Source of the DNA: an uncultured Eubacteriales bacterium
GTDB taxonomy: Bacteria > Bacillota > Clostridia > Lachnospirales > CAG-274
Assembly (NCBI GenBank): GCA_902496345.1
Contig: CABVAP010000013.1
Coordinates: 1-27,684, forward strand
Direction: 5' to 3'
DNA: 27,684 nucleotides
Every line of letters begins with the position of its first letter. Position 1 is the stretch's first letter. Below, piece after piece: positions 21,591 to 27,684 of this stretch. Under the pieces are notes generated by a model. The model saw only the letters and a program-made list of their open reading frames with translations. It was not told where the DNA came from and made no database searches. The translations under genes were made by a program, and so were the position numbers.

Positions 21591-22058
21591 TCATTTTTTA
21601 TCATAGTCATCAAAAAATTTTTCTGTAATACTTTTAATTTTTTTAATAATGTAAACACCGACCCCTTTTCTAACCCTGTTTAGTATGTCAGAAATTCCGT
21701 CTGGTAAATTTCCGTTTATAGCAGAATAGTTGTCAATAATACTTGCAATCTCACAAATTCCAAAATAGAAAACCCCCATATATTTAAGCATATCTATTTC
21801 AAAAATCCAGTCAAGAACGTACAAAACACCAATAAAAGTCAATTCAATTATTTTTCCGATAAATCCGTTTTTAGCTGTAGAAATTTTCCATTCGCCTTGC
21901 TTAATGCTCTTTGTCCAGCCAAAAGCCGTATCGATTATCATAAGAAAGGCAAGAACCAAAATATATTTAAAGCTAACACCAAAAATCGATATACCAGATG
22001 CAATAACAGTACTAACAAAAACTTTAATACTCTCAAACCCAAAAGTATCATTTTCCAT
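21591..22058 (-). CDS. Phage holin, toxin-secretion/lysis family (TcdE/UtxA-like)
   Basis: A 155-residue membrane protein predicted to open lesions in the cytoplasmic membrane for lysis or release of particles. Hydrophobic helices lie at about 14-30, 30-48 (YILVLAFLMIIDTAFGW) and 68-86 (IIELTFIGVLYVLDWIFEI), with a further amphipathic stretch around 94-110 (GVFYFGICEIASIIDNYS). A basic tail follows. The family signature elements are the conserved DTAFGW-like turn, the NGFIGKI segment and the EIASIIDN segment. GAGGGTG precedes the ATG at 22058. It lies at the usual place after the tail-fibre genes, but no amidase or other endolysin follows it. Confidence 0.85.
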   Translation of the reverse strand: MENDTFGFESIKVFVSTVIASGISIFGVSFKYILVLAFLMIIDTAFGWTKSIKQGEWKISTAKNGFIGKIIELTFIGVLYVLDWIFEIDMLKYMGVFYFGICEIASIIDNYSAINGNLPDGISDILNRVRKGVGVYIIKKIKSITEKFFDDYDKK

Positions 22059-22164
22059 AAAATCACCCTCTCAAACTTTAAACTTTCAAAACCCTTTCAT
22101 ATCACAAAAATTTTCACAAAATTCTATTTTTGTAAGTCATAAACAAGTCGAAATCTCAAAATTT

Positions 22165-22794
22165 TTAAACCCCATATTCAATTTCTTTGACCTCTCCGAT
22201 GTCTGCCAGCTCCTCAATGTGCTTCATAAGTTTATTACAATATTGAGTTTGACTTGATATAAACTCAGAAGATTTAGAAACAATCTCAAAAAACTGTTGT
22301 TTAGAATATTCAGAATAAACCTCACCGTCTGCGTGATAAATTATTTTCGCATCGTCATCAGCATTTTGATAAATCAAAGCAAGCCTGTTAAGATTTAATT
22401 GGTCTTCAATTTTAAGGCTAAAGTGTTTGCTTACGCCGTCTAAAACAATGTCAATCCCCTTATATATTTTATTTTCACAAAGGTCAGAAATTTCTTTAAT
22501 TTTACTAGCTTTAACTTCTTCTAAAGTCGGCTCAACTAACTTTCTTGCTTCTTCGTAAGAATTAACAGCAACACCGTCAAATTCCATTAAATTTTCTGTA
22601 TTAAGTAAAGTGACTTTATATTTTTCGTTTCTCTTTGTAAGTTCATCAGTAAGTGCGTTAAGCTCGTCATCATTTTTCAAATATTGCTCCACTTCAGTAG
22701 TTGTTGTAGAGTTTGAATTATCGTTTGTGTATGTATATTCAACGCAATATTTGTTTATATTAATTTTTCCATTTTGAACATAATAATTTTTCAT
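22165..22794 (-). CDS. Phage tail-fibre-associated protein (XkdW/DUF4376-like)
   Basis: A 209-residue soluble protein encoded directly after the tail fibre gene, 10 bp apart. The first 50 residues form a short domain rich in Thr and Asn. The C-terminal half (about 105-205, KIYKGIDIVLDGVSKHFSL to HIEELADIGEV) resembles the DUF4376 type found in small proteins downstream of phage tail fibres, which are thought to help fibre assembly or attachment. GGGGGA precedes the ATG at 22794. The family call is tentative; the phage context is firm. The 105 bp between this gene and the holin gene hold no feature I can identify. Confidence 0.6.
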   Translation of the reverse strand: MKNYYVQNGKININKYCVEYTYTNDNSNSTTTTEVEQYLKNDDELNALTDELTKRNEKYKVTLLNTENLMEFDGVAVNSYEEARKLVEPTLEEVKASKIKEISDLCENKIYKGIDIVLDGVSKHFSLKIEDQLNLNRLALIYQNADDDAKIIYHADGEVYSEYSKQQFFEIVSKSSEFISSQTQYCNKLMKHIEELADIGEVKEIEYGV

Positions 22795-22804
22795 AATAAT
22801 CCCC

Positions 22805-23686
22805 CTAAAGTTCTAAAATTTGTTGAGTATAACCTTCTGCAATGTTAGTTGTTTCAATGTCGCAAATCTCCCAGCCTTGCCCAAAGAATTGAATAATAGC
22901 GTAACCCTCTGAATCATTCTCCCCATTTTCAATATAAAAATCGATATATTGCTCATTTCCAGTACCATATTTAGTCCCAAGCCTAACTTTAGTAACACAG
23001 CTACCAAAAGAGGAATGAGAAATCTCTGTTATTTTGTTTTGCCCTGTGTCTACGCTAGAGTATGATTGACTAACCGAAAACATAGAAATGCTTGAGCAAC
23101 TAGCGTTTGAACCAACTTCAAGAATAAAAGCCCCACAAGATAGAGCATTTCTACATTTAGCAAGTCTAAACCAGCTTCCTTTTTTAACAGTAAAGTTTTT
23201 GACAATCTGGTTTATTTTTTTTGCGTTACCACCGTCACAGCTTCTTTCCCAGCCGTTCCAGTTATCATCGCCGTATCTTCCCCTAACCCATATTTCTCCG
23301 GTATGTGAATAATAGACTTGACTTTTAGCCCATATCCCACTATCAAGAACAACCAAACTTCCCCACTGATATGCACCTACGGGCTGATTTTTATCTTCCG
23401 ACATTTTAGAATTATTTTCTGTACCGATGTCATATACACCAGTATCAGTTAAATCATTAAAGTCCGTATTTTCTATTGATATATGCCTGTTAGTTTTAAT
23501 AACAAAATCACCAACAGATTTACCTTGAAGTGTATTAGCGTTTCCCCCGTCTTTGTCCAAAGCCAAAGTATTAATATCATTCAACGCACTATCGATTTTG
23601 TCAAAATTTGAGTTAAATACATTTATGTCATAATAATCATCAAGATTATCTTTTTGCAGGTTATAATATTTAGTTTTTAGTGACAA
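22805..23686 (-). CDS. Phage tail fibre / receptor-binding protein with pyocin-knob-like domain
   Basis: A 293-residue protein at the tip of a contractile tail, expected to recognise the target cell surface. The N-terminus (LKTKYYNLQKDNLDDYYDIN and NFDKIDSAL) is the baseplate-attachment type shared with XkdV-like fibres. A trimerisation-like segment (DKDGGNANTLQGKSVGDFV) follows, then a pyocin-knob-like domain (about 80-150, DLTDTGVYDI to GDDNWNGWERS) and a beta-rich C-terminal head. The start is TTG at 23686 with GGGGGGA before it. It follows the DUF2313 gene by 11 bp. Fibres diverge fast, so the host receptor cannot be inferred. Confidence 0.8.
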   Translation of the reverse strand: MSLKTKYYNLQKDNLDDYYDINVFNSNFDKIDSALNDINTLALDKDGGNANTLQGKSVGDFVIKTNRHISIENTDFNDLTDTGVYDIGTENNSKMSEDKNQPVGAYQWGSLVVLDSGIWAKSQVYYSHTGEIWVRGRYGDDNWNGWERSCDGGNAKKINQIVKNFTVKKGSWFRLAKCRNALSCGAFILEVGSNASCSSISMFSVSQSYSSVDTGQNKITEISHSSFGSCVTKVRLGTKYGTGNEQYIDFYIENGENDSEGYAIIQFFGQGWEICDIETTNIAEGYTQQILEL

Positions 23687-23697
23687 ATAAATCCCCC

Positions 23698-24225
23698 CTA
23701 TAATATACTTTTGTAAATATCTCTGTGTGTATATTTTCTAATATATCTATGACGAAATTTTCCGACAATTTGATGAGTGTTAAAGCTCAAAATAGTAACT
23801 TTCATATTAGCAGGAATCATTCTTTCAGCCAAATCAGAAACTGCCGTAATAACACCAGAATTTTCAGATAAAATTCGCAAAGTAATAGAATAGTCGTTGT
23901 AAACAACAAAAACAGAATGATTTCCTTTACCACAGATAATATCAAGGCTTTCATTAAGTCTAAACATTGTGTAAGGTAGTTTTTCGTTAAATTTAAGTAT
24001 AAGCCTGTTTCGTCTTTCAGAAATAGTTTCGTCTTTGTTTGGTGTAATAGATAACATTTCCTCAAATATCTGAATAAATTTTTCATTGCAATAATATATA
24101 AATTGCCCAGATAAAATTTCTTGTTGGAAATCGTATATTTTATCAACTTGAATATCAAGGGAAGAAAAAATATATTGAAGATTAGATATATCACGTAAAA
24201 AATCAGGGATATAATTAATTAACAA
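23698..24225 (-). CDS. Phage tail protein, DUF2313/YmfQ family (XkdU-like)
   Basis: A 175-residue baseplate component that sits between gp47/baseplate J and the fibre in contractile tails. It starts LINYIPDFLRDISNLQYIF, typical of the family, and contains DETISERRNRLILKFNEKLPYT, another conserved stretch, with a short basic C-terminus (RHRYIRKYTHRDIYKS). The start is TTG at 24225, directly after the stop of the baseplate J gene, with AAGGTGG eight bases upstream. Gene order (J, DUF2313, fibre) matches PBSX and related elements. Confidence 0.85.
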   Translation of the reverse strand: MLINYIPDFLRDISNLQYIFSSLDIQVDKIYDFQQEILSGQFIYYCNEKFIQIFEEMLSITPNKDETISERRNRLILKFNEKLPYTMFRLNESLDIICGKGNHSVFVVYNDYSITLRILSENSGVITAVSDLAERMIPANMKVTILSFNTHQIVGKFRHRYIRKYTHRDIYKSIL

Positions 24226-25308
24226 CTAAATCACCACCTTAACGTCATTTACATAAACGCTGTTTAAAATAGGGATTTCGTTGTCAAGTAAAGAGTAGAT
24301 AGAAAAAGACTCTTCTCCTTTTACTTTTACATCAGAAATATTTTTAATTCCCTTTATTTCAAAAACTTCCGTACCGATTTTCATAGGTGAAATATCAATA
24401 TTAGATGTATCGGCCCAACCCTTAGATAGTTCATAAAAATAATCATAAATAATTTCATAAAGTTTTTGATGTATATACTCCTCATCGAAAGTGCTGTCAA
24501 ATGTCATATTTATCATAATATCAATAGGTTTTTCAGAAACACTTTCGATATATACTTTGTGACCGATAGGAGCAAACCCAACGCCCTGACCACTACAATT
24601 GTAAGGGTCAGCAAGCTGTAAAATTTGTTTAGCAAATGAACTAGATATTTTACCATAACCAGAGGATATAACAACTATTTTAACAGTTCCCCCACCATAG
24701 AAAGCAGGATAAACTTTGCACCCACCAACACCAGAAATAAGGTTAATTTTTTCTATGTAATCTTGTTTGTTTCCACCAAAAGCGAGAGCAGAAAAGCTGT
24801 CAAAATATCTTTTTCTAAAGACTTCGGTATCTTCGGCATCTTGACCCGTAACGATAATTTCTGTAATTTCAGCAGATTCAAGACCGTCAATATTGTCAAG
24901 GGGTAGTAGCTTGCCAAAATGTCTGTGACCGTCTGTACCGTCAATTTCACAAGTAAGTTCAAAAACATTATCAGATATTTTTGATGAAACAAAATAAGTC
25001 AAACCATCAATATAAAATCTTGAACCTATAGGAACGTTAATGTTAAAGACACCCTTCATAACAGCAGATGTTGCATCTTTAGGATAAATTCCTCTTTCTT
25101 CGGCTCTTTTTATAAGGAATTCTCTGTCGGCAGAGCTTGCAAAGGTCTGTTTAATAACTTCGTCTAGATTTTGATATATTTTAGATAATTCAAGACAACA
25201 GGGTGCGATAGCGTCATAGATTATAGACCCCTCTCTTTTGTCAACGTTTCCAGAAACATTAGATAGGGCAGTTTTTAGTATATAATCAAATGTCATTTCT
25301 TCAAACAT
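24226..25308 (-). CDS. Baseplate assembly protein J (gp47/XkdT-like)
   Basis: A 360-residue wedge protein of the contractile tail baseplate. It shows the family N-terminus (FDYILKTALSNVSGNVDKREGSI, with the conserved REGS and a following DAIAP) and the central RYFDSFSALAFGGNKQDYIE with the family's FGGNK motif. The C-terminal part (SNIDISPMKIGTEVFEIKGI) is also typical. The start ATG at 25308 overlaps the stop of the preceding gene (TAATG), so the two are translationally coupled. Confidence 0.93.
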   Translation of the reverse strand: MFEEMTFDYILKTALSNVSGNVDKREGSIIYDAIAPCCLELSKIYQNLDEVIKQTFASSADREFLIKRAEERGIYPKDATSAVMKGVFNINVPIGSRFYIDGLTYFVSSKISDNVFELTCEIDGTDGHRHFGKLLPLDNIDGLESAEITEIIVTGQDAEDTEVFRKRYFDSFSALAFGGNKQDYIEKINLISGVGGCKVYPAFYGGGTVKIVVISSGYGKISSSFAKQILQLADPYNCSGQGVGFAPIGHKVYIESVSEKPIDIMINMTFDSTFDEEYIHQKLYEIIYDYFYELSKGWADTSNIDISPMKIGTEVFEIKGIKNISDVKVKGEESFSIYSLLDNEIPILNSVYVNDVKVVI

Positions 25309-25712
25309 TAAATACTCACCTCCGTTTCAAAATCAACCTCACCAAAAATACTAGAAACAAAAAATTTAACAAGTATATTCCCCTTTTCGTCAGGCTTCTG
25401 AAAAGAAAAATCATAAACCTGTAAAATTCTAGAATCGTTTAATAAAGCGTTAGTAATTCTGGTCGGTATTTCTGTTTGTGCATAATAAATGCTTTGACCG
25501 ATTAAGTCATCAAAAGATACGCCATAGTTTTCGCCATAAATAGGAAATTTGTTTTTTTCAGTCATAAGTATTTTGTAAATAGCCTGTTTAATAGCAGAAA
25601 TACCGTCAGTATAGTTTTTAATTTGATTTAAATCATTTTTTATTTGATATGTGTAAGACGTTTGCTCATTAGATACAGAGTTTTGAATAATATCAGAACT
25701 AATAGGAATCAT
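25308..25712 (-). CDS. Baseplate protein, DUF2634 family (XkdS/gp25-like)
   Basis: A 134-residue baseplate component. TYQIKNDLNQIKNYTDGISAIKQAIYKILMTEKNKF and FPIYGENYGVSFDDLIGQ are the DUF2634 hallmarks (given here in separate parts of residues about 20-75). A beta-rich end with KFFVSSIFGEVDFE follows. Related to the gp25/lysozyme-like baseplate fold. ATG at 25712 directly abuts the stop of the previous gene, with GGGGGTG inside the previous gene's end. Confidence 0.88.
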   Translation of the reverse strand: MIPISSDIIQNSVSNEQTSYTYQIKNDLNQIKNYTDGISAIKQAIYKILMTEKNKFPIYGENYGVSFDDLIGQSIYYAQTEIPTRITNALLNDSRILQVYDFSFQKPDEKGNILVKFFVSSIFGEVDFETEVSI

Positions 25713-26060
25713 TTAATCACCCCCAGAAACCCTGTCAATAACAAGAAATCTTTGCCCAGAATGGTCTTTTATAATAGCGACCATTTCACCGGCTTCAAGT
25801 CTGTTGTATGTAGTAACTTTTATTCGTTTTTTGTAGTCATCGTCATTAGAAACATCAGTATAATTTTCAGGATTTTGGGTTTGTTCGGTCACAAAATCCG
25901 AAACATTTCTAGTAAGTATGATTTGATTTTCGTTTAAAATAACTTTGTCCGAAATTTTAATTTGGATAGGATTAGTTGAAATAACCTTACCAATGACAAA
26001 ATCCGAAAAATCAAGAGAATTAATTAGTTCAAAACAAATATGTTTGATATAGTCAATCAA
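25713..26060 (-). CDS. Phage tail protein, DUF2577 family (XkdR-like)
   Basis: A 115-residue protein of the DUF2577 type found between the XkdQ hub and DUF2634 in PBSX-like tails. Visible features are a helical start (IDYIKHICFELINSLDF), VIGKVISTNPIQIKISD (OB-like strand pattern) and a C-terminal LEAGEMVAIIKDHSGQRFLVIDRV segment typical of the family. I chose TTG at 26060 because GGGAGGGG lies four bases before it. A TTG at 26084 that overlaps the stop of the preceding gene would add eight residues but has only a weak site. Confidence 0.83.
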   Translation of the reverse strand: MIDYIKHICFELINSLDFSDFVIGKVISTNPIQIKISDKVILNENQIILTRNVSDFVTEQTQNPENYTDVSNDDDYKKRIKVTTYNRLEAGEMVAIIKDHSGQRFLVIDRVSGGD

Positions 26061-26080
26061 AATACCCCTCCCAATTTGTG

Positions 26081-27049
26081 TCAAAATTCCATTTCTATAG
26101 TATGTAGATTGTTTTCAAAAGAGTGTTTACACTTTGTAATAACGTAGTAACCGTTTAGAAGTTCTTCACCTATGTCAAGTTTGTCAATAAAGATACTGTT
26201 TCCAGCTCTAATGTTATGCTCCCCTTGCCCAAGTCCCAAGCATTTTATAGATAGGTTTCTTTTTACCCTACATTTTTCCTTTAGAATATTTTGAGCATAA
26301 GATTTAACTTGAAATTCGTTGTATTCGGTAGGAAGTTTTTCAAAATATTGCAAAACACCAAAATTAGAAATACCGTCAGAATTTTCATATAAATAAGATT
26401 TATAGATTTTCTTTCTATCATCTTTTTGAAAAACTTTAACTTTAGAATAGGTATCGTCATTAATGTCAGTCTTGCAGTTAAAGTCAATTAAACTACCGTC
26501 ATTAATAGCTATTGAAAAATCAAGCTTCAAATCTTTTTCGTTTCTAAAATACAATCTTCCACCCTTGTCAAACAGGATAAATCTGTTACCCGTATTTTTA
26601 TATGTAATATCGCAAGCGTTTAAAATTATATCGAATAACGTTTTGTTTTCATCAAGCCTTTTAGCGATAACATATTTAGAGTTGTCAATAGCACCATATT
26701 TAAGTTTAAAATCATTAACAATCATCATAACAACATCAGAAGCTTTTTTGTAAGTATAGTTGTAAGTATCTTTATTTTTAAGGTATCTAAGCTGGTCGTA
26801 AGCAGTAACTTTTATAAAGTGATTTTTATCTCTTTCTTTGGTAAAGACAAACCCTTGAAAAATAACTTCATCGTTTATCAATAGTTGAACGCAATCCCCT
26901 TCAACGAATGTACCAACGTTTCGCATAACGGTAAATATAAGTTCAGAAGCTTTCCCCTGTCTGTAAGACGTAAGCGAAATATCGTTAATACAACCAGATG
27001 TAGCGTCAAAAGCACCTTTTTTAGCACCAATAATAACATTGATTTTCAT
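26081..27049 (-). CDS. Phage late control D / XkdQ-like tail hub protein
   Basis: A 322-residue protein likely forming the hub that joins tail tube and spike (gp27/gpD fold). It contains INDISLTSYRQGKASELIFT, the FQGFVFTKERDKNHFIKVTAYDQL type strand pattern (two adjoining parts, about 66-90), and YLKNKDTYNYTYKKASDVVM. The C-terminal segment is IRAGNSIFIDKLDIGEELLN with GYYVITKCKHSFENNLHTI. AAAGGGCG lies five bases before the ATG at 27049. It is followed with an overlap or a 20-bp gap by DUF2577, the canonical PBSX order. Confidence 0.9.
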   Translation of the reverse strand: MKINVIIGAKKGAFDATSGCINDISLTSYRQGKASELIFTVMRNVGTFVEGDCVQLLINDEVIFQGFVFTKERDKNHFIKVTAYDQLRYLKNKDTYNYTYKKASDVVMMIVNDFKLKYGAIDNSKYVIAKRLDENKTLFDIILNACDITYKNTGNRFILFDKGGRLYFRNEKDLKLDFSIAINDGSLIDFNCKTDINDDTYSKVKVFQKDDRKKIYKSYLYENSDGISNFGVLQYFEKLPTEYNEFQVKSYAQNILKEKCRVKRNLSIKCLGLGQGEHNIRAGNSIFIDKLDIGEELLNGYYVITKCKHSFENNLHTIEMEF

Positions 27050-27086
27050 ATAATCGCCCTTTTAAGTTTTTTAGTTTTTAGATTTT

Positions 27087-27515
27087 TTAAATTTCTTTTA
27101 GTTTCATTTCAATCCAGAAGTCGCCCTCTTCACCAGCATTTTCAGAAACCTTATATTCTTCAATAGAAACAAGTATATTTCCCTCAAAAATAGCTGTTCC
27201 GTTTTGTTGGTTTCTGATTATGGATAATCTAAGTGGCTTTTTGTTTTGGATAAACTCTCTAAATTTAGCAAGATAGAATATAGGTTCTTTAAACTCATCT
27301 TTTGGAATATGTGTAAGAGTATTATCCTTTGGCAACAAAAACTTAAATTCAATATCCCTAAGGGCAAGACCTTTCAAAATAGAAACCTCACCCCCAGCCA
27401 TAAGTTCAACTGTTTTATTAAGGCTTTTTTCATTGGTTTTTATTCCTTCTGGAGCAAGTGGAAGTTTAACAACGCTATTTGCGTCTTCATCATAGTGAAA
27501 AACAAATTCGTAAAT
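27087..27515 (-). CDS. Tail baseplate protein, XkdP-like N-terminal domain, probable ATT start
   Basis: Codes 142 residues resembling the N-terminal domain of XkdP-type proteins (YEFVFHYDEDANSVVKLPLA, TVELMAGGEVSILKGLALRD, FYLAKFREFIQNKKPLRLSI); the LysM domain of longer relatives is absent. Homology-like sequence begins at codon 27515-27513, which is ATT followed by TACGAA, and AGAGGTG lies five bases before it. The first in-frame ATG is at 27401 and would delete 38 residues of the conserved start; no in-frame ATG, GTG or TTG that fits lies between the upstream TAA and 27401. So either a rare ATT start is used or the start codon has mutated. Repeat R4 begins about 50 bp upstream. Confidence 0.68.
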   Translation of the reverse strand: MYEFVFHYDEDANSVVKLPLAPEGIKTNEKSLNKTVELMAGGEVSILKGLALRDIEFKFLLPKDNTLTHIPKDEFKEPIFYLAKFREFIQNKKPLRLSIIRNQQNGTAIFEGNILVSIEEYKVSENAGEEGDFWIEMKLKEI

Positions 27516-27565
27516 AAAATCACCTCTTTCTTTAAATTGAGGTTTGTCTAAGACAAAAACCTTTT

Positions 27566-27663
27566 AAAACCTTGAGACTCCGTCTCAAACTCTGGCCACC
27601 TTTTGAAAAAGGTGGACGAAAACTTTTGCCGGAAACTATCGTTTCCTGATGCGTCCTCCTCTT
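27566..27663 (-). repeat. Modular hairpin-chain repeat, copy R4 (short form, inverted)
   Basis: Read on the minus strand: GGAAAC-GATA-GTTTCC, a CAAAAGTTTTCG segment, CCACCTTTTTCAAAAGGTGG, and TTGAGACGGAGTCTCAA followed by GGTTTT. It lacks the insert of R2 and R3. The loop of the first hairpin is GATA instead of GTA, while its stem is unchanged. It sits inside the phage tail operon, directly upstream of the XkdP-like gene. Positions 27664-27684 run to the window edge and show nothing more. Confidence 0.75.
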
Positions 27664-27684
27664 ATGTAAGCAAAAATAAATTTT

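Overview
The window is AT-rich DNA from a Gram-positive-type bacterium, most likely an anaerobic member of the Clostridia. The reasons are low-GC codon use, strong AGGAGG-type ribosome binding sites, canonical SigA-like promoters, a YycH/YycI pair, a CarD regulator, SLH-anchored surface proteins and a PBSX-like contractile tail module. Genus cannot be decided from the sequence alone.

Layout. Positions 1-4840 hold housekeeping genes: pth and purK (minus strand), a three-tRNA operon Asp-Val-Leu (minus), then yebC and serS (plus). Positions 4865-8210 hold a CarD-family regulator with an attenuator-like leader (minus), a membrane-anchored PpiC/PrsA-like foldase (plus) and an orphan response regulator with a catalytically degenerate HD-GYP output domain (minus). 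Positions 8289-13069 carry a secreted Ig-like protein, yycH and yycI in one minus-strand operon, followed upstream by pyrG. Positions 13270-19941 are an envelope block on the minus strand: a large SLH surface protein, a smaller SLH protein and an S41 carboxy-terminal processing protease. Positions 20219-21240 hold an EamA/DMT transporter split by a 161-bp MITE-like insertion. Positions 21296-27515 are the distal part of a contractile phage tail or tailocin operon on the minus strand: XkdP-like, XkdQ-like hub, DUF2577, DUF2634, baseplate J, DUF2313, tail fibre, fibre-associated protein, holin and a small unknown protein. No head genes and no endolysin are visible; upstream genes lie outside the window.

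How the parts fit. Much of the centre concerns the cell envelope: an extracytoplasmic foldase, YycH/YycI (modulators of the essential WalK kinase), two S-layer-type proteins and a processing protease. A perfect WalR box (TGTWAH-N5-TGTWAH) overlaps the promoter of the Ig-like/yycH/yycI operon, and a second lies just upstream of the foldase promoter. walR and walK themselves are not in the window.

The most unusual signals are: (1) a family of modular hairpin-chain repeats, four copies (67-160, a tandem pair at 16373-16782, and 27566-27663), in which stems keep pairing while their sequence changes and which can carry an optional insert of further hairpins; (2) the MITE-like element that splits the transporter, whose removal restores the frame exactly; (3) the two WalR boxes; (4) the terminator placed just ahead of the carD ribosome binding site; and (5) a tail gene that appears to start at ATT directly beside a repeat copy.
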